Of a stretch of 64,000 bases of DNA, positions 50,354-59,519 are shown in pieces. The notes under the pieces were generated by a model. It was not told where the DNA came from. It did no database searches and saw only the letters and a list, made by a program, of their open reading frames with translations. The stretch comes from UBA11865 sp041570195. GTDB lineage: Bacteria > Chloroflexota > Anaerolineae > Promineifilales > Promineifilaceae. A program made the position numbers and the translations under genes. How positions within the stretch are numbered: the stretch's first letter is position 1; each line of letters begins with the position of its first letter. The DNA lies in NCBI GenBank assembly GCA_041570195.1, contig JBFFWQ010000009.1, positions 1-64,000 of the forward strand. The letters are read 5' to 3'.

Positions 50354-53300
50354 TCAGATCTGAACTGTCACGCGCAACAACTCGACTTGCCCATCACGAT
50401 CCAAAATGTGTTGGGTTGTGGCCGTATCCAGCCGGCTTCCTGGCAGGGTGAGGGTACGACCTTCCGAGAGCCCTATCTCAATTTTGGCGCTATCACCGCG
50501 CACATAGACAACGGGCGTTTGACAGTAAGTGAAGGCCATTGAACCCGGCGGTAACGGCAAGGATTTGCGCTTCCCTTCCAAGTTAATGTAAGAGAACTCG
50601 GACGCTTTATCCAGGAGCTCATCGCTTCTCAGCAGCGTCGGATTGAAGTTCAGCGCGCCCTCGCATACCGATACGCCCAGCTCGCCAAAACGAGCCAGGA
50701 TCTCCTCTTTCACCTGGCCGGTCATGCCTGGTTGGCGAGCGCCGCCACCCATCGGCGTATGCGAGTAAGGATCAGCCGGAAAAGCGCCATATTCGGCCGG
50801 CGATTTGTTGAAACCCAATCCCAGACGAATGTCATAATAGGCTTCCGCCAGCGCGGCCGTAACGGCCGGATCCGCATTTGCTTCCTTCGCTTGCAAGTAA
50901 TTCTCCTGAACTGCCAGTAGGAGCTTCGACACCATATGCCAGTAGACACTGCCCAACCCTTCATAGGCAAAGAACGTGCCTGAACGGCCGGTAAACGCGC
51001 GGTGGTTAAATGAGGTCTCGAACAGATCGAGTAAAAAAGCGCGTTCGGCCTCGACCAGGTCCGCGTAAGCCGTTTCGGTAGCCAATTCGTCCAGCACGGC
51101 GGCAACGTCATTGGCGTTGTGAAAGTCGCCGTTGAAATGATACACGCCTGCCTCATCACATATGAGCAGCCGGCTGTCGTCGGCTTCGGCGAGGGCAGAA
51201 ACGAGATTCGAGCCGGTCACCTGGTCGGCGGACACATTGTTTTTCTGCAAGAAGCCGGGCAGTGAACGATGCGGATAAAGCATATAGGTGTGCAAATCCG
51301 CCCGATATAACTCGCTGTGACGCATGCTCTGTAACAGCTTCAGCGCCTCACCTGGCGCCAACAAGCCAGATGACAAGAGCGCCACCTGTCCTTCAAGCAT
51401 GAGGTACAGGTTTTCGACGGCGGCTTCCTGATAGTGAAGGTGTAGTATGTTGTAGCTGTGAGTGAGGCCGTCCTGCATTTGGTTTGCCCGCAGGGTATGC
51501 TCGACAAAGTCCTGGGCCAGGGTCAGGAAGACAATGATCTGTTGAGATGCTAGTTCGACCTGTGCTGCCGGAAGGCCGTCTTCATACATCCCCCTTCGAT
51601 AGGCCGTGGCCGCCGTACCAAGCTCATCCATGATCGCCCGACGCGCCTGGTCGCTAAAACCAATTTCCAGGTGATCTTGATACGTGTTGAATATGGTCTG
51701 GACCTTGTCGAAGAGGGTAGCCACGGCCGCGTTCACCGCAAAGGACCCCGTCTCCGCGCCGGCTAACTGCGCCTTCCAGAAAGCAATGAAACGGCGCAGG
51801 TAGGCCACGGTGACAACGGATAGACCATTACCCGCAAGCGCGTTGTTGGCGTCATTCCATTCTGGGCGTTGGGTGTTCATCCAGATGCCGCCTTCGGGAA
51901 CTAGATTGGTCAGCTTGGCCAACAACAGCACCAGCAACTTCTCGGTCATCGTGACGTGAATTACCGCGCCGGTCTCGCCACGGAGCAGCCGGCCGTCTGT
52001 CCCCATTTTGGCTACGGCCGCTTCCGTGCTACGTTCACTCTGCCAATCAAAGTCGATGGTGTTGTTCCAATCAGACAGCATCTCCGGGTACGTGCGAAGC
52101 CGGTAAGGCACGCCAGAATAGGCGAAGATGGCCTGGCTCCAGAATGTTTCTAAGGCGCCAGGGCGCACCTGTTCGACGATTTCCAGCAACTTCTGCAGGT
52201 AGATGATCTGATGATCGCTCCAGTAGCCGATGTTGGCCCAGGGATCATCGGGTGCGGGCACTTCCCACTCTATACCTTCACGGGTAACCCGGTATGGATT
52301 ATAACCATCGATGGTTGTCGCATTTAGAAACTTGGCCACCATCCCTTCCACGAAGCCGGGGAAGCTAAGCGCCAGTGGTTCCCAGTTCTGAAAGATATCT
52401 CGCCAGTTGCCCTGGTAGTCGAGCTTGGGAGAGCCATCAGGTTGTTTCAGGTTGATGGAGAATACGTTCCAGGGGCGGCTGGGATCGCCGTGTCGCCGGC
52501 TGAAGCTCAATGGCAGGTATTCGTAGCAAAGACGGATCAGGTCAGGAGAAGCTGTTTCGGCCGCCCAGTCTCGAAGCTCCTGAATAGAGAAGCAATCCGG
52601 CAGTGTGGCTAACCAGCTGGCATATTCGGTCAGTAGCGGACGATTGCGGACCTCCAGAAAATCGAGAAAATCGTTTCGCTTTATCTGGTACCCGCTAACG
52701 AATAAACCGCCACGCATCACATTAAAGAGCACATTGGCAAAATGATGGTTGGTGGTCATTTCCTGCGCCGTCAACTGGAGGCCATCGGCCGCGGCCACGT
52801 AGTGCACCAGTTTGGCGGTGCCGCGGGTTATGTCTTCGTCCAATGCCTTGAGGATCGCATCTTGGTCATGCTGGAGCTGTCTATTCAATCGTACGATCTT
52901 GGCGCTATCTTGATTCACGTCGGCGATGATGCGCCAGTGACGGTCTTGACCGGGCGCCAGTTCAAAGGTGCTGTTGGTGAAGTAGGCGCCTGCCTTGCCG
53001 CACACATCGCGTTCAGGAAGGATAGGCTGGCCGGCGCGAAAAGCGTCGAGCTGGTCAGTGCACAGTAAATGACCGGCGCTGTCCAACCCTACTTGCCAGG
53101 CAACCGTGGCCTTCAATGACTCACTCGGCTCGGCTCGGTCGGTGAGTGTGGCGCTTAGGGCAAAGATGGCCACTCCTGTTTTGGCGTCCAACTCATTGCG
53201 CTTGTAGGCGTTCAGCAAGTTGCTGAAGGTATTTTGCAGCGCGACATCGGCGCCGTATGGCAGAAGATTCTGCAGGCCGTCCAGTAACTCGATCCGGCAC

Positions 53301-53821
53301 TCTGAATTGCCATTGTTCAGCAACCAGCAGCTCCTGATGAAGCCGAAGCCATCACCAGTGGACCAGGCCGTACGCATGGTGAGCTGCAAGTCGTGGTTGA
53401 TTTCCTCAAAGATGAGCTTGTTGCCGTATATGTTCTTGTAAAGGTTACGCTCACAGTTATCGACACCAGCGTAGCGCTCCGAGAACGGCTCCCAGAGGTA
53501 TGTTTTTTCATGACGGTTCACCCGAATGATGGTCTTGCTGCCGGTCTGCTCGCCGTGCGCCGTGATCTTGTCCTCAGTCTCGTACGGAAACAGGGCGGAG
53601 TCGGCGTTGGCACGTCCGGCCGTCAGCCCACCATTGCTGGCAATAAACAGCCAGTGATCAGAACTGCTGACCACACTCATAAAAAAGGGTGGCATCTGAT
53701 TAACGTGGGAGACGCGGTAATACTTCTCGCCGAAAAGACGAACGTAACATCCGCCTGCCGGATATGTTTCCCAATTTAGCAGTGTACTACCAATCTGAAC
53801 TTCACCCTTTTCATTGATCAT
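50354..53821 (-). CDS. GH94-like glycoside phosphorylase, probable beta-1,3-glucan phosphorylase (GH149/GH161 type)
   Basis: 1155 residues without a signal peptide, so cytoplasmic. The N-terminal beta-sandwich (YYRVSHVNQMPPFFMSVVSS), helical (alpha/alpha)6 barrel with DYQGNWRDIFQNWEPLALSFPGF, VPAPDDPWANIGYWSDHQIIYLQ and C-terminal sheet fit the cellobiose-phosphorylase clan. The length of about 1150 and the DDPWANIGYWxDHQ segment resemble the GH149/GH161 beta-1,3-glucan phosphorylases and not the 800-residue GH94 enzymes. It would split beta-1,3-oligoglucans with phosphate to glucose 1-phosphate. The context (GH16 laminarinase-type and GH3 genes on the same strand) supports this. The exact family needs a profile search. 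Confidence 0.7.
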   Translation of the reverse strand: MINEKGEVQIGSTLLNWETYPAGGCYVRLFGEKYYRVSHVNQMPPFFMSVVSSSDHWLFIASNGGLTAGRANADSALFPYETEDKITAHGEQTGSKTIIRVNRHEKTYLWEPFSERYAGVDNCERNLYKNIYGNKLIFEEINHDLQLTMRTAWSTGDGFGFIRSCWLLNNGNSECRIELLDGLQNLLPYGADVALQNTFSNLLNAYKRNELDAKTGVAIFALSATLTDRAEPSESLKATVAWQVGLDSAGHLLCTDQLDAFRAGQPILPERDVCGKAGAYFTNSTFELAPGQDRHWRIIADVNQDSAKIVRLNRQLQHDQDAILKALDEDITRGTAKLVHYVAAADGLQLTAQEMTTNHHFANVLFNVMRGGLFVSGYQIKRNDFLDFLEVRNRPLLTEYASWLATLPDCFSIQELRDWAAETASPDLIRLCYEYLPLSFSRRHGDPSRPWNVFSINLKQPDGSPKLDYQGNWRDIFQNWEPLALSFPGFVEGMVAKFLNATTIDGYNPYRVTREGIEWEVPAPDDPWANIGYWSDHQIIYLQKLLEIVEQVRPGALETFWSQAIFAYSGVPYRLRTYPEMLSDWNNTIDFDWQSERSTEAAVAKMGTDGRLLRGETGAVIHVTMTEKLLVLLLAKLTNLVPEGGIWMNTQRPEWNDANNALAGNGLSVVTVAYLRRFIAFWKAQLAGAETGSFAVNAAVATLFDKVQTIFNTYQDHLEIGFSDQARRAIMDELGTAATAYRRGMYEDGLPAAQVELASQQIIVFLTLAQDFVEHTLRANQMQDGLTHSYNILHLHYQEAAVENLYLMLEGQVALLSSGLLAPGEALKLLQSMRHSELYRADLHTYMLYPHRSLPGFLQKNNVSADQVTGSNLVSALAEADDSRLLICDEAGVYHFNGDFHNANDVAAVLDELATETAYADLVEAERAFLLDLFETSFNHRAFTGRSGTFFAYEGLGSVYWHMVSKLLLAVQENYLQAKEANADPAVTAALAEAYYDIRLGLGFNKSPAEYGAFPADPYSHTPMGGGARQPGMTGQVKEEILARFGELGVSVCEGALNFNPTLLRSDELLDKASEFSYINLEGKRKSLPLPPGSMAFTYCQTPVVYVRGDSAKIEIGLSEGRTLTLPGSRLDTATTQHILDRDGQVELLRVTVQI

Positions 53822-53863
53822 GAGTAAGTCGCCTGACCTCGTTTATATCAATAGCTGAATTAA

Positions 53864-53904
53864 ACAGAGGCTTTAGCCGTAATGTTGCCAGCTAAAGCCT
53901 CTGT
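53864..53904 (-). terminator. Stem-loop between GH16 and phosphorylase genes
   Basis: A perfect 14-base stem (ACAGAGGCTTTAGC at 53864-53877 with its complement at 53891-53904) and a 13-base loop. On the minus strand it is followed by TTTAATTC, so it can act as a weak terminator or as an mRNA processing site that sets the ratio of the two proteins. Confidence 0.6.
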
Positions 53905-53952
53905 GTCAGTTTAGACGGATTTTACATGGACAAAACGAGCACCCTATTCACA

Positions 53953-56900
53953 TCAAGGAACAAACTCAAATGACCCCACGTCACAGGCGCCATCTCGAGT
54001 TATGCCTCGCTGATCCGTTGCTGGACAAAAAGCATTGTCGCCCGCGTCGATTGCCGGGCTGCCCGCCAGCAGCGCGTGAGTCAGCGTTGGACCGCCGTTG
54101 TCTGCAAGCGAATCAACGCCTGGATCAACGACAATCTGGTCGCTGCCCACAGGGAAGCAAGTGCCGTCGGTGAAGACATTGTTGCCCAGCGAGTTGATAG
54201 CCACTGCCCCGGCTCCAAAGGGCGCCAGGAAGCAGCCTTCAGTGACATTATTGGCAACGATACTGTTGGCCAGATTCAGCGTGGCGCTTCCTGGACCAAA
54301 TGTGCCGACGAAAACCGCCGCTGGCGCATAGGAAGGTGAGACATTTTCAACCACGGTGGTATTAGTCATATCCACCACACCATCAGTCATGAATAGCGCA
54401 CCACCATACCAGCCGGTCGATTCGTTACCGCTGATCGTGCTATTGACGATCGTAGCATTGCCTAGCAAACGCAAGCCACCGCCCACATCATTGGAGATAT
54501 TACCAGCAATGGTGCTGCGCTCGATGGTGGTGGTGGTGTTGAAGAAGGAGTAGACTCCACCACCTGACCAGGCAGCCGTATTACCAACCACGCTGCTATC
54601 GACCAGGTTCAAACTACCACCTTCACCAGTGTAGATACCGCCGCCGCCCTGCCAGAAGTCACCGGCATCGGTTGTCATGGTATTGCCTGCGACGGTGACT
54701 TGGTCCAGCGTCAGATTGCCATTGTTGAGAATACCTCCTGCCAGTTGGAAACCGTAACCATTGGTCACGGTGAGATTGGTCAGGTTGACGGTCAGGCCGG
54801 CATCGACAATCAGCACGCGGTCACCGCCGCCACCATCCAACGAGATACCCGGTGCATCTGAACCATCAATCGTGACGCTGTTGACCGGCACCAATGGCCC
54901 AGTCGTGAGCGCGAGTGTGCCACCCGCCAGACCAGGATCAAAGGTGATCGTGCCGCCAATGGCGATCTCTTCGAGCGCCTGGCGCAGGGAACCATCGCCG
55001 CTGTCGTTCAGGTTCGTGACCGTTATTTCAGTTGGCGGTGGAATCAATTGCAGGCGGACCTGGTCCAACCGCATTGTACCGCTGGTCGTGCCGCCTTCTG
55101 GGAGTTCGAAGCCGTAGCCCCAAACCTCGCTCAAGGTGAGCCCGTCATCCGGTGCGCCATCGGGTTGGTCGGCGCTACGCGTCAGCGAGGTAAACGGAAT
55201 CACAACCTGCTGCCAGCCCTCGAAGTTATCCGCGAAGGTGGCTTCCCAGCGTTCGGCCGTGTCCGGTCCCTGGTAAACGCGCACATAATCGACTTTCATT
55301 TCTTGTGGGAAAGTCAAGTCGTCACTTACCGGGCCACCAAAGTTTCCACCGATGGCCATATTCAAGATCAGGAAGACCGGGTCATTGAAGACCCACTCGT
55401 TGGGCGCCACGTCGGCCGGAATGGCGGTGTGGTAGCGGATATCGTCCACATACCATTCGATCAGGTCAGGCTGCCATTCAATCGCAAAGGTATGGTACTC
55501 ACTGGAGGTTGGAACGCCAAAATCCCACACATTGCCAAAGGCATTACCACCAGAGTAACCGGGCCCGTGGATGGTGCCGAAGATCTCATTGGGCAGGCGG
55601 CTGACATACTCCATGATGTCAATCTCACCGGTTTGCGGCCAGCCAACTTCGCCTATATCGGTCCCCAGACTCCAGAAAGCTGGCCATAGGCCATCTTCAC
55701 CCTCTGGAACAAGAATACGAGACTCGATACGACCGTACGCAAATTCAGCCTTATACTGTGAAATCAAACGCGCAGAAGTGTATTCGCATAGCCCATACCA
55801 GCATCCCAGCGAGCCATCCGCTTCTTTCACGCTGATGACCAGGTTGCCGTTCCCATCCGTAGCCGAGTTATCGGTGCTGCTGGTGTAATACTGTAGCTCG
55901 CTGTTACCCCAGCCAACGAGGCTGTTTGCTGCGCCGTCGCCGATTTCGTAGCTCCAGTAAGCCGGGTTGGGTGGGGTGCCGCTCGGATCGTCAAACTCGT
56001 CACTCCAGACCATGTTCCAACCAGAGGGACCTGGATCGGGGGTGCGATTATCCTTCAGTTCCAAGGTGATGGCATCACCGCTGTTGGTGCCGTAGAACCA
56101 GAAGTTTAAGGCCTCACCCTTGGTCCAATCCTGCCCGATAGGGAAATCACGCCCAAAGCCGGCCTCACCGCCGGAGACGATCGGCTTGCCGCTATATGTT
56201 TCACCTGTCAAGGTGAACTGTTGTGTTGGATCACAATAACCGGTTTCTTCTGCCCGGAAGTGGAAGATCAGATCGACGTCCCCGTCACCTTCGAAGTCTT
56301 CCTCGTGGCGTTGTGCATCGCCATTTTTCTTGTCGCGATGAGTCTCCTCTGCATCGCCGAACTGCACGGTATTGTGGTCAACAGATAATGCATCAAAGCT
56401 GTCCGTAGTCAGGAGCGCGACCGGGATGACGCCGTTGCCGCTGTTACAGATGCTGCCGCTGACGATGATGTCAACCAACAGGGCTGTATCGACTTCCAGG
56501 ATGTGTTCGTAGGCACCCTGACCGGGGACGGCCAGCGGGTCGCCGGCCGCAATTTCGGGCGTGCTGAGGGTCACATTTTTACTGTCCCACAGGTAAGCGC
56601 CACGCTCAAAATCATCCAGTAAGGTCGGGTCAAGGACTTCGTCATCCACGATATCGACCCAGGACTGCACCTGAGACCCCAGTGGAATATCTACCGGATC
56701 TGAAAGGCGCAGGATGACGGTCTTGTCACCGTCGCGCTTGTTGTTGTCAATAGTCGGCACGGTGAAACTCTGTTCGGAGACATCATCCTTGAAGAAAGTC
56801 AGCATGCCAGAAACGGGCGTGTAATCCCGATCTGGTATCGCCGAACCCGGCTCCGTGGTATAGGATACCGAGACTTGGTCGGGGTCACCATCCTTCAGCG

Positions 56901-58263
56901 GACGGGATAATTTCACGCCAACCTCGGCCAGCGCACCTTCCACAACTTCGAACTGAGCCGCTGAAAGATTCACTTCTAACGGGCGCTCGGCAGCCTCGCC
57001 AAACAAATAAGCCTGGTCGAGGTAATAGATGATCGGACCATCAGTGCCTAGAGTTCCAAACGCCCAGCCATGCACTTCGTCCCCGGTATAACCATCATTC
57101 GGGGCGCCATTACCAACACCTTTGCGCACAAAATCCGTAAAGGGAAACTCAAAATTCTGCCAGCCGATGAAGTTGTCATCGACGGTCACCGTCCAGCGCT
57201 CGGCATCATCAGTTGTCGAGCCTGGGTTACGGTTTTCGAGAATATCAATGAACATGGATGTCCCGCTGCCGGTTCCGCGAATCCAGACCCCAAAGCCGCC
57301 ATAAGCGCTCCAGTCCTGTGGCGTCCATGTGTCACCGGCTTCATTGGTAAAGCCGTGGATAAAGCCGGCAAAGGCGATCACATTCAGGTCCACCTGCATG
57401 ACGGTGTTGGGCTCACCCAATTCGGGCAAGACCGGGGCGGGTGGCGTCGTCTCTGATTGAATAGCCACAGCGCTTGAAGCGTCCTGGAAAGTGCAGAAGC
57501 CCAGCGGGATGCCAACACACGGGGTGCCGGGCTCCACGCCGTCCTCGAAATCGTCGATAATCAGGATGGGAATGGCCAGCGCTCCTTCAGAGAAGGCCCA
57601 GTAGTCGGTACGAAAGGTGGCATCTGACCCACTATTGCCGATAACGGCAATCACCACGTTGACCAATTGGCCATTGCCACCTCCTGAAGCAGGTACAGCG
57701 TCCAGCACGCCATTGCCGCCAGTCAAGAACGAATTGTCATCGAAGAAATCGGCCAGCGGAATAGAGATTAGCTGCCAGCCTCCGCCGCTTTCAGCACAAG
57801 GACCAGTCGGGGAAATCACGCAGTTAAATTGGAACTCGTCATCTTCGGAATTCTCAATTGTGTCATTACCATTATCGTCATCCTGCAGATTAATCTCCAG
57901 TGTATAATCCTGGCCAGCGTCGGGGTTGATCCAGAAATTGAAGTGATCGGTGCCGGTAAGGTCGGTCAGATTCGTGCGCCCGAACCCCCCATAGAAACCC
58001 GGAGTGCCACCTGAACCCCACCCGCTTTCCAGAGAATAAACGCCACCATCTGCCGGAGGCAAGTCGGCCGAATTCGGCCCGATTCCACCGCCGCCGACAG
58101 CTCCTGGAAAGGAAAACCAGCCATTATTTGGAGGATCGCCATGTTCCATATCATCAAAGATCGTCGGCGATGCCCCAGCAGCCATCTGGGTGCTAAGCAA
58201 TATGACGAGTATAAAAAGAGTTAGGACAAAGAAGATCGGTCGATATGCGTGTATTAGTTTCAT
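53953..58263 (-). CDS. Secreted multidomain GH16 beta-1,3-glucanase
   Basis: 1436 residues. A signal peptide (1-30) is followed by a first beta-sandwich, CBM-like domain (about 33-225), a second CBM-like domain (235-422), a Calx-beta domain (428-540), and a third CBM-like domain in three pieces (546-595, 698-745, 1001-1073). Between these pieces lie an extra beta domain (596-697, GVIPVALLTTDSFDALSVDH) and the GH16 catalytic domain (748-998). The GH16 site is E880-I-D882-I-M-E885, the ExDxxE form of laminarinases. The C-terminus (1079-1436) is a parallel beta-helix of the CSLREA/choice-of-anchor type. It probably cuts laminarin or other beta-1,3-glucans outside the cell. AAAGGA precedes the ATG. 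Nested insertion is discussed in the findings. Confidence 0.85.
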   Translation of the reverse strand: MKLIHAYRPIFFVLTLFILVILLSTQMAAGASPTIFDDMEHGDPPNNGWFSFPGAVGGGGIGPNSADLPPADGGVYSLESGWGSGGTPGFYGGFGRTNLTDLTGTDHFNFWINPDAGQDYTLEINLQDDDNGNDTIENSEDDEFQFNCVISPTGPCAESGGGWQLISIPLADFFDDNSFLTGGNGVLDAVPASGGGNGQLVNVVIAVIGNSGSDATFRTDYWAFSEGALAIPILIIDDFEDGVEPGTPCVGIPLGFCTFQDASSAVAIQSETTPPAPVLPELGEPNTVMQVDLNVIAFAGFIHGFTNEAGDTWTPQDWSAYGGFGVWIRGTGSGTSMFIDILENRNPGSTTDDAERWTVTVDDNFIGWQNFEFPFTDFVRKGVGNGAPNDGYTGDEVHGWAFGTLGTDGPIIYYLDQAYLFGEAAERPLEVNLSAAQFEVVEGALAEVGVKLSRPLKDGDPDQVSVSYTTEPGSAIPDRDYTPVSGMLTFFKDDVSEQSFTVPTIDNNKRDGDKTVILRLSDPVDIPLGSQVQSWVDIVDDEVLDPTLLDDFERGAYLWDSKNVTLSTPEIAAGDPLAVPGQGAYEHILEVDTALLVDIIVSGSICNSGNGVIPVALLTTDSFDALSVDHNTVQFGDAEETHRDKKNGDAQRHEEDFEGDGDVDLIFHFRAEETGYCDPTQQFTLTGETYSGKPIVSGGEAGFGRDFPIGQDWTKGEALNFWFYGTNSGDAITLELKDNRTPDPGPSGWNMVWSDEFDDPSGTPPNPAYWSYEIGDGAANSLVGWGNSELQYYTSSTDNSATDGNGNLVISVKEADGSLGCWYGLCEYTSARLISQYKAEFAYGRIESRILVPEGEDGLWPAFWSLGTDIGEVGWPQTGEIDIMEYVSRLPNEIFGTIHGPGYSGGNAFGNVWDFGVPTSSEYHTFAIEWQPDLIEWYVDDIRYHTAIPADVAPNEWVFNDPVFLILNMAIGGNFGGPVSDDLTFPQEMKVDYVRVYQGPDTAERWEATFADNFEGWQQVVIPFTSLTRSADQPDGAPDDGLTLSEVWGYGFELPEGGTTSGTMRLDQVRLQLIPPPTEITVTNLNDSGDGSLRQALEEIAIGGTITFDPGLAGGTLALTTGPLVPVNSVTIDGSDAPGISLDGGGGDRVLIVDAGLTVNLTNLTVTNGYGFQLAGGILNNGNLTLDQVTVAGNTMTTDAGDFWQGGGGIYTGEGGSLNLVDSSVVGNTAAWSGGGVYSFFNTTTTIERSTIAGNISNDVGGGLRLLGNATIVNSTISGNESTGWYGGALFMTDGVVDMTNTTVVENVSPSYAPAAVFVGTFGPGSATLNLANSIVANNVTEGCFLAPFGAGAVAINSLGNNVFTDGTCFPVGSDQIVVDPGVDSLADNGGPTLTHALLAGSPAIDAGDNAFCPATDQRGITRDGACDVGSFEFVP

Positions 58264-58304
58264 GATTTTTCCTTTCTATTGAACAAATATGCCCCACATT
58301 ACAA

Positions 58305-59270
58305 TCAATAGAGTCCAAAACCAAAAGGAAACAGGGGGGCATTATCACCCGTTGCCATTTGGTCAATACAAAAAGGGATTTGGTCCAGGGATCGAGGCCA
58401 GGTATAAGACAGCTTGCCGGCAGGCCGGTAATCGCCAAACAGGACATCGGCAATGCCCTGTCCTTCGGTACCCGGCAACCAGGCCGCTATCCAGGCGTCG
58501 ACCATGGGCAGCTGCTCAGAAATGATCAGGGGGCGGCCTGAAAAGATAATCGCCACCAGGCGCCGGCAACGGTCCCTTACCCGCTCGATCAAGCTGATTT
58601 CCTCAGCGTCCAGGTTCAGGTCAGCCCGATCGCCAACGCCTTCTGCATATGGGGGTTCGTGCAGGCAAACAATGCCCACGTCTGCGTCAATACTTTCCGG
58701 CAAATGGCCTGTCTGTTGAAAGTGAATGGTCGTTTCGGCCGACACCGTTTGGCGAATTGCCTGAAGAAGGGTCGTGCCGGGGGTGATATCGCCCGCGCCA
58801 CCCAACCATTCGATGGTCCAGCCACCACATTGAAGACCAATGCTGTCGGCGGCCGCGCCGGCCACCACGATATGTGCTGTATCCTTGGCTATTGGCAGCA
58901 TATGTCTCTCATTTTTCAGCAAGACAAGCGATTTGCGAACGGCTTCCCAGGCCAGTTGACGGTGTTTGTCCGACCCTACAATATCTATCTTGGGTTCGTC
59001 TTCGATATTATTCTGAAACAGGCCCAGCTCATATTTCACTGTCAGGATCCGGCGTACAGCGTCATCAATTCGTTCGAGAGGCACGTCGCCGGAGTGAACC
59101 GCATCGGTAAGGGTATCGATGAAGCGCTGGTATTCAAAGGGCACCATGATCATGTCGAGCCCGGCATTGATGGAGGAAACGACGCACTGGTGGTAATCGG
59201 CCGATAGCTGATTGGTGGCCTGCCAGTCAGATACCAGGAAACCACTGAAACCGAACTGACTCTTCAGCAC
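58305..59270 (-). pseudogene. GH3 beta-glucosidase, N-terminally truncated
   Basis: 321 residues beginning at the catalytic nucleophile region (FGFSGFLVSDW) and running through the second GH3 domain (AVRKSLVLLKNERHMLP ... PPYAEGVGDRADLNLDAEE ... LPGTEGQGIADVLFGDYRPAGKLSYTWP) to a normal end (FPFGFGLY). About 280 residues of the first barrel are missing. Upstream, AAGGAG and an ATG near 59282 are intact, but this ATG frame reads ATG GCG TTG TGA and then the GH3 frame takes up at another phase. It looks as if the start and promoter were kept and an internal piece was deleted. A functional enzyme is unlikely. Assembly error is an alternative. Confidence 0.75.
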
Positions 59271-59297
59271 GTCACAACGCCATACACTCCTTACATG

Positions 59298-59311
59298 TGA
59301 AACCGCTTGCG
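59298..59311. promoter_or_regulatory. Weaker LacI operator candidate
   Basis: TGAAACCGCTTGCG matches the perfect 14-base operator at 59477-59490 (TGAAAGCGCTTTCA) at 11 of 14 positions and lies just before the truncated GH3 gene start region. Confidence 0.5.
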
Positions 59312-59340
59312 TTTAAATAGGCAATTTTGCGCCAAATTGC

Positions 59341-59392
59341 TGAAATCGCTTTCACATATTTCTATTCTATCATGCCGCTACGCGGGTGACAA
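59341..59392 (-). promoter_or_regulatory. Promoter and operator for the minus-strand beta-glucan genes
   Basis: On the minus strand TTGTCA (59392-59387), a 17-base spacer and TAGAAT (59369-59364) form a good promoter. The operator TGAAATCGCTTTCA (59341-59354), a near palindrome, lies directly downstream where repression would block initiation or early elongation. Confidence 0.7.
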
Positions 59393-59445
59393 AAGTGAAC
59401 ATCACGATTATCTGGGTGATAGATGTCATATTGTCGCCCTGAAAC

Positions 59446-59490
59446 TTGTAAATCTCGACTTGTCAGCCTAGAATTGTGAAAGCGCTTTCA
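59446..59490 (+). promoter_or_regulatory. Promoter and operator of the second lacI gene
   Basis: TTGTAA (59446-59451), a 17-base spacer and TAGAAT (59469-59474), then a perfect 14-base palindrome TGAAAGCGCTTTCA at 59477-59490. This is the standard LacI-family operator type and indicates autorepression. Confidence 0.75.
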
Positions 59491-59519
59491 AAGACTGGTT
59501 CAGAAGATGGGTGCAATTG

